From CANLBN01 sp034111645 (GTDB lineage: Bacteria > Pseudomonadota > Gammaproteobacteria > Pseudomonadales > Cellvibrionaceae): a DNA stretch of 64,000 nt. Both the position numbers and the translations under genes were made by a program. Below are positions 27,558 through 35,669 of this stretch, piece by piece; positions within the stretch are counted from its first letter, which is position 1; each line of letters opens with the position of its first letter. The notes beneath the pieces were generated by a model. It made no database searches and was not told the DNA's origin. It saw only the letters and a program-made list of their open reading frames with translations. The stretch is from assembly GCA_034111645.1 (NCBI GenBank), contig JAWUWW010000002.1, positions 28,260-92,259 on the forward strand, written 5' to 3'.

Positions 27558-29678
27558 TTATTCAATTTCTCGTGTTTGATCGTCAAGTTTGAATAACCTA
27601 TTCTTAATCATTTCGATCAATCCATCAACTAATTCATTAAGCTCTTCTTTTCCTATTTTGTAACACTCTTTAAATTCTTCGGCGGTTTTTGTTCGTATGC
27701 AATGACTATACATCACCGCTAAAAGCATCTCAATACTGCTATTAAGCATGCTATACATTACGGGCGCATTTTTTTCTAATGCTTTTAAATTAGAAAAAAT
27801 GATAGATATATCGTTATAAAGTGTTTTAGAATTTTTCGTTTCATCTTTTAAAGTAAATGCTTTTTTTAAATCTTTGACTCCAAAAAAATATTTATTTTTT
27901 ACATAAGATTCACTAAGCTCTGTATTTTTTGGCGTATAGAAGCTATTTCCTAAAATTTTATCTATAACTCTTTCTTTGTCGATGACGTTACCGTCAATTT
28001 TTAATTGTTCAACTTTTTTTGTGATAGATCCTTCGATAAACGCACCATTGCAGGAGTTTATGCATAGGACCTGAGGGTAATTTTTTAGCAATATTTCAAT
28101 GTTTCGTTTAGAGTCGTTGAGTAAGGTTGTAGTGAAAACTTCGTTGCAAAAATTACCCTGTATTTTATTCTGACTTATGCTTAAGGTGTGTTTGTTAAGT
28201 GTAATAAAAGCTTTTTTCTTTCTTGTTACTTCTGTGTCATTGAAATCACTATTTTTAGTATGAATCTCCTCCTTTTGATTGAAAACACTATTTTTAGCAT
28301 GATGCTTTTCTTTATTAACCATGCCAAAGTCAGTACCCGTTAGATACACTTCTTTGAAGCCTAAGGCGCAAATCAAAGCTAAACCTGTATTAGATACGCT
28401 CGGATTGCAATAATCTAATATTGTAATCTGCTGGCCTTTAAATTCACTAAGTATTATTTCGCTGCCGAGATCGTTTGCTTTTGTTGCAATGAATGAATTT
28501 TTGAACTTTTCAAGAGCTTTAGGAGGAACCGTGTTTAGACATACTAAGGTAATAGCTTTTGTATAGGTTAAGTCGGTTGAAAGATCAATATTTTGTGCAG
28601 TTAAGAAACATCTTTCCATCTCAATATGTATGTCGGGCTTTATGCCTAGGTTATAAAGTGTTCCGAGCGCAGTGCCACATGAAACAAGTATGGCTTTTTT
28701 CTGGTTTTGTTTAATGAATTCAATTTGTGTATCTAACGAAGGGCCATTAGCAATCATTATGACCGGGGGCAAGCTTCCGATTTCTTTTTTTGATTTTATG
28801 AGTAGCGGACGATTTTCATTCAAATTGTAGACAGTGTGAGCTAGGCTAATGCGCTCGTCATCACTAAATCCAATAGTTTGACCAATGACCTGAAATTGAC
28901 TGTGCAGGCGTTTAGTAAAGTCACTATTATTTTCATTCAAGAAGTGTGTAAAAAAATAAATATTCATCATATTGTGAAAGCCAATGCTAATTCTATAATT
29001 AATAATGCCATTGACGGTGTGCTGTGGCGCATTACCTATTTGTAGAACAATAGTGCCCCTTTTTTTTGTGAAATGGTCTGAAAGAGCAGACCAATCAGTA
29101 GTATAAAGCGAGGCATAAAAAAAATCTTTCTCAGAGTCATAAATAAATAGATGTTGTATGTCAAACGAATTGATTAGTTCGGTAAATTGGTAACCCAGTC
29201 CACAACCCAAGGCCACCATAAAGCCAATTTTATCTAGTGATGGTAGATTTTTTTCTAAATGCAGTGCTTCAAGTTTATCTAATGCTGAATGGAGTATCTT
29301 ATTATGAAGCCACCCTTCTTGAAAAACAGGAGATTTCAATATTTTGTTATACAAAATATGAGGCTCTGTTTCATACTTTAAAACTTGTTCTTCGGCTATT
29401 ATTTTTGGATTTTTATTGTAGATAAGTTTTTTAGATTTTAAATCTATAATGTTAAACTGATTGTTTTGATCAATTAATAACTGATAACTTGTCGGTGTAT
29501 AGCTTTGATACTCATTGTATGTAGATGGGTCAACTCCCCCAAAGAAATCTATATTCTTTTTAAAGAGTTTTGAAGCGTTTAATTGAACTTCAATTTTTTC
29601 TGCTTGCTTTAGTAAAGTAACCAATCCTTGATTTTTTTCTGAATCGGATGATATTTCTTCTTTTTTTGTATTGGACAT
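27558..29678 (-). CDS. Maf/MptE-like motility accessory protein, probable flagellin glycosyltransferase
   Basis: A 706-aa protein with the DUF115/MptE-like domain at about 285-490 (PPVIMIANGPSLDTQIEFIK, AILVSCGTALGTLYNLGIKPDIHIEME, ILDYCNPSVSNTGLALICALGFKEVYLTGTDFG) and the Maf-type N-terminal domain before it (GFMVALGCGLGYQFTELI). Maf proteins transfer pseudaminic, legionaminic or sialic acid to Ser/Thr of flagellin before export. The gene sits on the minus strand between two fliS genes, close to two flagellin genes. Its natural sugar donor could come from the CMP-nonulosonate operon at 55-62 kb. It is more AT-rich than its neighbours, suggesting acquisition. Not to be confused with the Maf pyrophosphatase at 42.9 kb. 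Confidence 0.82.
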   Translation of the reverse strand: MSNTKKEEISSDSEKNQGLVTLLKQAEKIEVQLNASKLFKKNIDFFGGVDPSTYNEYQSYTPTSYQLLIDQNNQFNIIDLKSKKLIYNKNPKIIAEEQVLKYETEPHILYNKILKSPVFQEGWLHNKILHSALDKLEALHLEKNLPSLDKIGFMVALGCGLGYQFTELINSFDIQHLFIYDSEKDFFYASLYTTDWSALSDHFTKKRGTIVLQIGNAPQHTVNGIINYRISIGFHNMMNIYFFTHFLNENNSDFTKRLHSQFQVIGQTIGFSDDERISLAHTVYNLNENRPLLIKSKKEIGSLPPVIMIANGPSLDTQIEFIKQNQKKAILVSCGTALGTLYNLGIKPDIHIEMERCFLTAQNIDLSTDLTYTKAITLVCLNTVPPKALEKFKNSFIATKANDLGSEIILSEFKGQQITILDYCNPSVSNTGLALICALGFKEVYLTGTDFGMVNKEKHHAKNSVFNQKEEIHTKNSDFNDTEVTRKKKAFITLNKHTLSISQNKIQGNFCNEVFTTTLLNDSKRNIEILLKNYPQVLCINSCNGAFIEGSITKKVEQLKIDGNVIDKERVIDKILGNSFYTPKNTELSESYVKNKYFFGVKDLKKAFTLKDETKNSKTLYNDISIIFSNLKALEKNAPVMYSMLNSSIEMLLAVMYSHCIRTKTAEEFKECYKIGKEELNELVDGLIEMIKNRLFKLDDQTREIE

Positions 29679-29969
29679 AGGTTAACCGTTGTTTTTTTGA
29701 CAATTACTTGATTAATCTTTTTTAGCACTATTGATGCCAATATAGCTTTTTAATAGAGGTTCGTAAATTTAAAACCAATGTTTACAAGTTTTGTGGTTAA
29801 GTTAATTGATATAAAGCTATGTTCAATAATTCTTAAGTTTAGAGACCTCTCTAGATTAACGTTTATAAGCTGCGCTTTCTTATGATAGAAAAATAATGTC
29901 AGTTTTATATTCCATATTCACAAATTGTTACATTAGTTATATTTACATAAATTGATAAATGCGAATAAT

Positions 29970-29985
29970 TGGCACGCTCTATGCT
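29970..29985 (+). promoter_or_regulatory. Sigma-54 promoter of the second fliS
   Basis: TGGCACGCTCTATGCT matches TGGCACRNNNNTTGCW except for A in place of the first T of TTGC. It lies 63 bases before the ATG at 30048. The 290 bases between it and the Maf-like gene contain nothing else I can identify. Confidence 0.78.
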
Positions 29986-30047
29986 ATATCTTATTTGAAT
30001 CTTAAACATGACGGTTTTTTGCCGCATTATTTTGAAGGGGATACATT

Positions 30048-30425
30048 ATGAGTCTGTCAGCAAAGTCTATAGACATAAAAACAGAACAAATAGATGAGAT
30101 TACACCTTATCAAGTAATTACCATGTTACTTGATGGAGCCCTAGAGCGGGTTGATCAAGCCATTATCAGCCTCGATGAGGGTCAATTTGATGAAGCCAGC
30201 ATTTTGGTCGGCAAAACTATTGGTATTGTTGGTGGCTTACGTGAAAGCTTAGATACCAAAAGAGGTGGTGAGCTCGCTAATAATTTAGATCTACTTTATG
30301 AATATATTGTAGCTCAACTTGAAGTTATTGATGATTACGATGAGCCGGTCATTATATTAGATGAAGTCAGAAAATTACTAAGTGAAGTGCATCAAGGTTG
30401 GGTACAAATAGAATCCCAAGTTTAA
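30048..30425 (+). CDS. Second FliS-family flagellar chaperone
   Basis: A 125-aa acidic FliS-like protein (TPYQVITMLLDGALERVDQAIISLDEG, ILVGKTIGIVGGLRESLDTKRGGELANNLDLLYEYIVAQLEV). The SGLRESLD/GGLRESLD and DLLYEYI positions align with the fliS gene at 27.0 kb, so it is a paralogue. AAGGGGAT lies before the ATG. Pseudomonas has two fliS-like genes between fliD and fleQ, a parallel layout. With two flagellins present, one chaperone may be partly dedicated to each. It is driven by its own sigma-54 promoter, unlike fliD-fliS. Confidence 0.85.
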   Translation: MSLSAKSIDIKTEQIDEITPYQVITMLLDGALERVDQAIISLDEGQFDEASILVGKTIGIVGGLRESLDTKRGGELANNLDLLYEYIVAQLEVIDDYDEPVIILDEVRKLLSEVHQGWVQIESQV

Positions 30426-30600
30426 ATCTAGCTATAACTTACTCTAACTAAATAGTTAGTTAAGATTTAGGTTTAAATTTTTGCGCTAATATCATTGAGT
30501 TGCCAGTACAGTGCCAAACATTTAATTAGGCGGCATTAATACTAAAGATTTTATAAGATCGGTCGAAAACCTTAGTGTAGACAAATTCACTGAGGTTATT

Positions 30601-30849
30601 ATGGCTATCATTCCAGCATCACAATTATCTTTGATGAGAAAGCGTCGCGAACTTAAAAAGTCTGTCGATGATTGCCAATGGGATAAGCTCTTAAAGTTAG
30701 AAGCCGATTTGTGTTTAGAAATTAATAACGCTGTCACCGACCCTGCGCGATCGCCAAAAGCATTAATGGCAGAGCTAGGTGGTGTTATTAAGCTTTATCG
30801 TGAGATGTCCGATATTTGTGTAAGACGCAAATATCAACATCCTTTGTAA
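30601..30849 (+). CDS. Small FliT-like flagellar protein
   Basis: An 82-aa helical, basic protein (LSLMRKRRELKKSVDDCQWDKLLKLEADLCLEINNA, then LMAELGGVIKLYREMSDICVRRKY). Position between fliS and fleQ, length and the W-x-x-L-L-x-L-E pattern resemble FliT-type chaperone genes of pseudomonads. It probably forms the end of the fliS2 operon, since a terminator follows at 30886 and no other promoter is obvious in the 175-base gap. Similarity is weak, so function is inferred from context. Confidence 0.55.
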   Translation: MAIIPASQLSLMRKRRELKKSVDDCQWDKLLKLEADLCLEINNAVTDPARSPKALMAELGGVIKLYREMSDICVRRKYQHPL

Positions 30850-30885
30850 TTTTGGAATCATATTTCCCCTAGAAAGTGACTATTT

Positions 30886-30912
30886 AGCCCCATTTCGATA
30901 GGGCTTTTTTTT
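30886..30912 (+). terminator. Terminator after the FliT-like gene
   Basis: AGCCC pairs with GGGCT around CATTTCGATA, followed by eight T. The short stem with long T run fits a Rho-independent terminator 37 bases after the stop. Confidence 0.75.
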
Positions 30913-31173
30913 GTCTAAAAATCCAGATTCATATTGAATGCTATTCATCCAAATGCCTCATTATTTAACCAAAAAATTCATTAATTAAACAACAATTAAA
31001 ATTAAATCTATTAAACGAAAAATAATCCTGCCATTTATTTGACTTATCTTCATTGCTTAACTATTTTTAAGCTTAAGTTAATGAATTGACGCGTTTTGTA
31101 GTCAATATTCATGATCACTATCTATTATATAGTGAGTCAGATCAATAATAGTCATCAGTAGTAGGAATGACCT
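30913..31173. other. fleQ leader region
   Basis: AT-rich, 260 bases, containing AATTAAAC-like repeated words and the imperfect palindrome around ATCTATTATATAGTGAG near 31120. No sigma-54 box is visible, in line with fleQ genes being transcribed by sigma-70. No small ORF or RNA gene is recognised. Confidence 0.45.
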
Positions 31174-32622
31174 ATGAGTAATGTAAGGATCTTAGTAGTT
31201 GATGAAGACGATAAGCGTCGACATGAATTAAGTATTATTTTGGAATTTTTGGGTGAATCAGCGATCATTGCAAAACATGATGATTGGGAAGAAAAAGTTA
31301 GCGGCGAAAATGTTGATGAGTTTGTAGGTATATTTTTAAGTAATACCGGCGCAGCAGCCCCGATAAATGATTATTTGTCAAAGTTACTGTCTTGGAATGA
31401 ATGCGCTGCGATTGTGCTGCTAGATGAGATGAGAGACCCGTCTTCGATAAAATCTAAGGCCGATCTCAATTTACGCAAACACATTATTGCAACTCTTAAG
31501 ACACCACCGATCTATAATCAACTGTTGTCAACGCTGCACCGCTGCCAGTGTTTTCACCAAGCGCAAATCAATGCACAGCGCCAATCAACGCGACGAGCGC
31601 CGCATTTATTTAGAAGTCTCGTAGGCACCAGCCGAAATATTATTGAAGTGCGCGAGATGATGTCGCAAGTTGCCGACAAAGACGTGACGGTATTAATTAC
31701 CGGTGAGTCGGGGACTGGCAAAGAGGTTGTGGCTAGAAACTTACATTATCATTCTGCAAGACGTGACAAACCCTTTGTGCCCGTTAATTGTGGCGCTATT
31801 CCCGCCGAGTTATTAGAAAGCGAGTTGTTTGGCCATGAAAAAGGTGCCTTTACTGGCGCTATTAGTACCCGTGCAGGCCGTTTTGAAATGGCCGAGGGTG
31901 GTACGTTGTTTTTGGATGAAATTGGTGACATGCCGCTTAATATGCAGGTTAAAATTTTACGCGTGCTACAAGAAAAATCTTATGAGCGTGTGGGCGGCAA
32001 CAAAACACAAGAAACTAATGTTCGAATTATTGCAGCTACGCATAGAAACTTAGAAGAAATGATAGCGGCAGAGACATTTCGAGAGGATTTGTTTTACCGG
32101 CTCAATGTGTTTCCGATAGAAGTGCCATCACTTGATCAGCGCCGTGAGGATATTCCGTTGTTATTAACAGAGATTATCGCACGCTTAGAAAACGAAAAGC
32201 GCGGCTCAGTGCGATTCAACTCCGCCGCAATTATGTCGCTTTGTCAGCATCGATGGTCGGGTAATGTGCGCGAGCTTGCAAATTTAGTCGAGCGTATGTC
32301 GATATTGCATCCACACGGTGTCATTGGGCCCAACGATTTACCGCCTAAATTTTGTCATGTAGATGTCAGTGACGAAGTCTTTGATCTGCCCGATAGCGTC
32401 GAGCAAGAATCGGGACCCGCGCTTGTCAATCTAAATGCAATTCCATTATTGCCAGAGAGCGGTATCGATCTTAAAGAATATTTAACTGGCCTTGAGCAGA
32501 GCTTAATTCAACAAGCACTTGATGATAGTGGAGGTGTAGTTGCTCGTGCTGCCGAGCGTTTATCGCTTAGGCGAACCACGCTGGTTGAAAAAATGCGCAA
32601 ATATGAAATGCAAAGAGTGTAG
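31174..32622 (+). CDS. fleQ: FleQ/FlrA, sigma-54-dependent flagellar master regulator
   Basis: A 482-aa activator with an N-terminal FleQ/receiver-like domain (about 1-125, lacking a typical phospho-Asp site), an AAA+ domain (about 145-375) and a Fis-type helix-turn-helix at the C-terminus (VARAAERLSLRRTTLVEKMRKY). Walker A is GESGTGKE (177-184), the sigma-54 contact loop is GAFTGA (224-229), Walker B is LFLDEIGD, and the RxDLFYRLNVFPIEVP segment is intact. FleQ activates the early flagellar promoters and, in Pseudomonas, answers to c-di-GMP. The four sigma-54 boxes found upstream in this window are likely targets of it or of a downstream activator such as FleR, which is not present here. Confidence 0.93.
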   Translation: MSNVRILVVDEDDKRRHELSIILEFLGESAIIAKHDDWEEKVSGENVDEFVGIFLSNTGAAAPINDYLSKLLSWNECAAIVLLDEMRDPSSIKSKADLNLRKHIIATLKTPPIYNQLLSTLHRCQCFHQAQINAQRQSTRRAPHLFRSLVGTSRNIIEVREMMSQVADKDVTVLITGESGTGKEVVARNLHYHSARRDKPFVPVNCGAIPAELLESELFGHEKGAFTGAISTRAGRFEMAEGGTLFLDEIGDMPLNMQVKILRVLQEKSYERVGGNKTQETNVRIIAATHRNLEEMIAAETFREDLFYRLNVFPIEVPSLDQRREDIPLLLTEIIARLENEKRGSVRFNSAAIMSLCQHRWSGNVRELANLVERMSILHPHGVIGPNDLPPKFCHVDVSDEVFDLPDSVEQESGPALVNLNAIPLLPESGIDLKEYLTGLEQSLIQQALDDSGGVVARAAERLSLRRTTLVEKMRKYEMQRV

Positions 32623-32667
32623 ATCTTAGCTCAACTTTAAATTAACAATTATCAAAAATAGACACAG

Positions 32668-33000
32668 CTACAAACAATTTTTAGGGCGTGGCAGCCCAGC
32701 AATTTTACTCAGCAATTTTGCTGGGCTGCCCGGAAACAATTGCATTAAATAAATACTATTCCCTTTTTCTTTGCCTAACTTGTTGGTGGTAAATTTTACT
32801 AACGGCCGCATTGCCGGCGATATCTCAAAGCAGGAATAAAATTCTCTAATAAGCGCAATCATCTCCCAGTGTCGATCAGATAAGACAATGTTTTCTTGTT
32901 GAGCAATTTCACTCGCAACAGTTTCAGACCAATCATTTAGTTCTTTTAAGTAGCCCTCTTTATCGGTTGCTATGGCGGTGTTATTTATAATCAAAGGCAT
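32668..33000 (-). CDS. tusE: TusE/DsrC-like sulfur carrier
   Basis: A 110-aa DsrC/TusE protein (MPLIINNTAIATDKEGYLKELNDWSETVASEIAQQE..., HWEMIALIREFYSCFEISPAMRPLVK) ending in GLPRPKNCL, whose penultimate Cys is the sulfur-accepting residue. It takes persulfide from TusBCD and hands it to MnmA for 2-thiouridine at tRNA wobble position 34. A frame start at 33021 would overlap tusB; the ATG at 33000 gives the family start. The C-terminal loop has the longer PGSPAKLLSKIAG. Last gene of tusDCBE, convergent with fleQ. Confidence 0.92.
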   Translation of the reverse strand: MPLIINNTAIATDKEGYLKELNDWSETVASEIAQQENIVLSDRHWEMIALIREFYSCFEISPAMRPLVKFTTNKLGKEKGNSIYLMQLFPGSPAKLLSKIAGLPRPKNCL

Positions 33001-33001
33001 A

Positions 33002-33322
33002 TTAATACCAGCTTTGCACAAGGTTATATTGTGTTGTTAGCTCTACAAATTGATCAACATCAATTAATTGTATATGTGCTTGGCGATCTTGTTCTAACAA
33101 GCCGCGCGCTTGTAAATCGGCCTCTATCACATAGCAAACTTTGTTTTTAAGCTGCGGCTCAAGTGCGTGATTTTTAAGTGCTGCATAAACACCATTCTCT
33201 AATAATAAAATAGCGTCGCCATCATCGATATACAGCAGGCATTGTGCCAGTGTATTGCTTGTAAAGGGTGACTGATTAACGGTATGTAAGATGTTGCGGC
33301 TCATAAATATTTTTTTATTCAT
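33002..33322 (-). CDS. tusB: TusB/DsrH-like sulfurtransferase subunit
   Basis: A 106-aa protein with the TusB pattern (ILHTVNQSPFTSNTLAQCLLYIDDGDAILLLENGVYAAL) and the C-terminal VDQFVELTTQYNLVQSWY, close to the LVxWY ending typical of the family. It is the small subunit of the TusBCD hexamer. An ATG at 33304 (MSRNILHTV) is a possible alternative start; neither has a clear ribosome site. The stop is one base from the tusE ATG, so translation is likely coupled. Confidence 0.88.
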   Translation of the reverse strand: MNKKIFMSRNILHTVNQSPFTSNTLAQCLLYIDDGDAILLLENGVYAALKNHALEPQLKNKVCYVIEADLQARGLLEQDRQAHIQLIDVDQFVELTTQYNLVQSWY

Positions 33323-33334
33323 TAAACTTGATGA

Positions 33335-33700
33335 CTAAAAGGATAACAGAGTATCTTGCTCGCGCATGATTTTTTTAATGTCGGCGGGCGCAAGACAAGT
33401 TACATCAATACATAAAGAATCTGTCGAAATATCTCGGTGCGCTAAAGATTGTGCGCATACAAAAATACGCTCAATATCATAAAGTTCAAATGCACTTATC
33501 TGCTTTGAAAAAGTTTTTTGATTTATTGCGGAGGCCTGTTGGTGTTTTAATAGTTGAAAAATACCATCACCCAAAAAAATAAGGCTAAGCTGTTGGCCAA
33601 ATAAACCGACAGCAAGTGTGGCATCTAATGCCTCTTGTGCAAAACTATTGCCATAGGGAGCATGCCGTAGAATTATGCCTATTTTTTTGGACTCAATCAT
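33335..33700 (-). CDS. tusC: TusC/DsrF-like sulfurtransferase subunit
   Basis: A 121-aa protein of the DsrE/F fold (KKIGIILRHAPYGNSFAQEALDATLAVGLFGQQLSLIFLGDGIFQLL). The frame extends upstream into tusD, but the ATG at 33700 is preceded by GAGGTG and yields the normal family start (MIESKKIGI). TusC is the structural partner of TusB and TusD in the cytosolic sulfur relay. It starts 10 bases after the tusD stop and ends 12 bases before tusB. Confidence 0.9.
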   Translation of the reverse strand: MIESKKIGIILRHAPYGNSFAQEALDATLAVGLFGQQLSLIFLGDGIFQLLKHQQASAINQKTFSKQISAFELYDIERIFVCAQSLAHRDISTDSLCIDVTCLAPADIKKIMREQDTLLSF

Positions 33701-33710
33701 ATCAGTCACC

Positions 33711-34109
33711 TCACCCACAAGAGCCACCAAAGGTAATTAGGCGCTCAGAGCAAGCAGCTGCATCGGCTAATTGGCCAAGACCAGATAGCTCTATATGTTC
33801 ACTTAAATTATGCTGTTGTTTATCGTATCGCGCAGCTTCAGTTGTATTGATAATACCGCGCTTTAAACCGGCTGCAATACAAACAACTAGATCAAAGGTA
33901 TATTCTTTTTGAAGTGCCTCCCATGCCTCAGATAAGTCAAATTCATCTTGACCCACACATTGAATTGAAGATCCATGATAGGCACCATCGTGATAAAAAA
34001 ACACGCGATATAAACTATGTTTTTGAGAAAGAAGTGCGCGCGCAAATTGATAAGCGCTGTAACTCGCTTGGGATGAGGGCGGCGAAGTAATTAACAAAGA
34101 AAAGTTCAT
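33711..34109 (-). CDS. tusD: TusD/DsrE-like sulfurtransferase subunit
   Basis: A 132-aa protein (MNFSLLITSPPSSQASYSAYQFARALLSQKHSLYRVFFYHDGAY) with the catalytic Cys in DLVVCIAAGLKRGI at about residue 78 and the C-terminal GGSCG. TusD accepts sulfur from TusA within the TusBCD complex. First gene of the tusDCBE operon, transcribed leftward, with a bidirectional terminator (34137) separating it from the upstream BI-1 gene. Its promoter must lie in the short 34110-34186 gap. Confidence 0.92.
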   Translation of the reverse strand: MNFSLLITSPPSSQASYSAYQFARALLSQKHSLYRVFFYHDGAYHGSSIQCVGQDEFDLSEAWEALQKEYTFDLVVCIAAGLKRGIINTTEAARYDKQQHNLSEHIELSGLGQLADAAACSERLITFGGSCG

Positions 34110-34136
34110 AACGAGATTATATAACAGTCACCCACA

Positions 34137-34160
34137 AAAAAGCCCCAATTAAGGGGCTTT
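34137..34160. terminator. Terminator between the BI-1 gene and tusD
   Basis: AAAAGCCCC pairs with GGGGCTTTT around AATTAA. It has A before and T after, so it works on either strand; it lies 27 bases after the BI-1 gene stop. Confidence 0.88.
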
Positions 34161-34186
34161 TAAAAATATTGTCATCAACTAAGACA

Positions 34187-34870
34187 TTAATCGTTATTCA
34201 TAACACCTAAAATGTGTAACAAGCTTACGAATAAGTTGTAAATATTCAGATATAAAGAAGTAGTTGCCATTATGTAGTTAGTCTCGCCACCATTAACAAT
34301 TCGGCTTGTATCGTAAAGGATAAAACCAGACATTAACAGTACGATTAGCATGCTTAAACCTAGGTGAAATAGCGATACGTCAACACCAAACATACTCGCT
34401 ACCAGCATACCGACCATGCCCACAACAGCGACGACGATACCGATCATTAAAAAGCCGCCCATAAAGCTAAAATCTTTACGAGTTGTCAACACATAAGCAG
34501 ACAGCGAGAAGAATACCAATGCGGTTCCGCCCAATGCTTGGGTAATTACTGTGCCGCCATTAGCCATGGCAAGATAGTAATTGAGCATTGGCCCCAAAGA
34601 AGCACCTAACAAGCCTGTAAAGGCAAAAACAACTAAAATGCCCATGCCAGAATTTGCAGTACGAGGTAGTACAAACCAAACGAGTACTAATGCAGCTATA
34701 CTAAAGACTAGAGACAAACCTTGTGGCATGCCTACAGCCATTGAAATACCTGCGGTTAACGCACTAAAAAGCAGTGTCATTGCCAATAGCGCATATGTAT
34801 TTCTTAACACTTTACTGGAGTCAATTTGCTGCACACCAGCATTTTGATGAGTATAAATATCTTGTTGCAT
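34187..34870 (-). CDS. Bax inhibitor-1 family inner-membrane protein (YccA/YbhL type)
   Basis: A 227-aa protein with about seven transmembrane segments. Family features are NTYALLAMTLLFSALTAGISM at the N-terminus, the GxTALVFFSLSAYVLTTRKDFSF block and the C-terminal ILYDTSRIVNGGETNYIMATTSLYLNIYNLFVSLLHILG, which holds the conserved Asp pair of the family's channel/pH sensor. E. coli YccA modulates FtsH protease. The neighbouring tus genes are the usual context of yccA. ATG at 34870. Ends with the terminator at 34137. Confidence 0.92.
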   Translation of the reverse strand: MQQDIYTHQNAGVQQIDSSKVLRNTYALLAMTLLFSALTAGISMAVGMPQGLSLVFSIAALVLVWFVLPRTANSGMGILVVFAFTGLLGASLGPMLNYYLAMANGGTVITQALGGTALVFFSLSAYVLTTRKDFSFMGGFLMIGIVVAVVGMVGMLVASMFGVDVSLFHLGLSMLIVLLMSGFILYDTSRIVNGGETNYIMATTSLYLNIYNLFVSLLHILGVMNND

Positions 34871-35420
34871 AGTAAAACTCCGAAAAACTGTTGTTAATGC
34901 TATAAATTAGTGTGGTTATTGATATAACCTTCAGCTGATATTAGGTCATTTATCTTAATATCAAGCCTATCATACAAAAAACTACTATAAAATCAACCAT
35001 GTATAACTTAGGGATACTTAAGTCGTACTTAATCGTAATGCAAACTACCATCACACATATTTTGTATCCACATTTACTTATTCGTATTGCGTGAATTTTG
35101 GGTTTACTAGGTTGGCAGTAGAATTTCTGACTATCAACCTCTAAGACGTCAGATCACAATAATAGATTTAAGTTCTGCTAACTACCGATCATAAAAAAAT
35201 AATTTAGTAGCTATTCACTAATGGTGTGAATGTAATTAGATGTGACTAGTATTAAATTATAAAGGTTGGGGTTTGAGAGGTAGATTTTAAAGATATGAAA
35301 TATATTTGAATAATCTATATACAAATATCTGAAAATTTAGAAAAAAAATGGATACAAATCTAGGTCTTTAATTGCACATGTTGGCACATAAGATTCGATT
35401 TATATCCATATCTTTAAATA
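34871..35420. other. Intergenic stretch between the BI-1 gene and tRNA-Ser
   Basis: About 550 AT-rich bases. I see a small GGTTG/CAACC hairpin at about 35111-35141 and two TTGGCA/TTGCAC-like words near 35370, but no open frame of note, no RNA gene and no member of the dispersed repeat family. Promoters for the BI-1 gene (minus strand) should be at its left side. Confidence 0.4.
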
Positions 35421-35508
35421 TGGCGGTGGGCGTAGGATTCGAACCTACGGAGCTTTAACACTCAACGGTTTTCAAGACCGCCGCTTTCGGCCACTCAGCC
35501 AGCCCACC
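35421..35508 (-). tRNA. tRNA-Ser (anticodon TGA)
   Basis: 88 bases including an encoded CCA. The acceptor stem GGTGGGC/GCCCACC, the anticodon stem with loop CTTGAAA (anticodon TGA), a long variable arm and the T arm GTAGGTTCGAATCCTAC are all present on the minus strand. It lies beside rne. Confidence 0.96.
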
Positions 35509-35669
35509 AAAGAAGTGGCGATTATACAGAGGTTTTTTGTGGTATCAACCAATAAAAACAGAGTTTCACTAATAATTGCCTGATTGTTAATATGTCTTGT
35601 AAAAAAGTGCTAATTACAAGTAAACCTAAAAGCATTTAATACCGCTTTTAGGTTTACCGTATTTTTAAT

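Noticed and set aside
33616..33912. 98-codon plus-strand frame across tusC-tusD
   Set aside because: Antisense shadow of the conserved tus genes.
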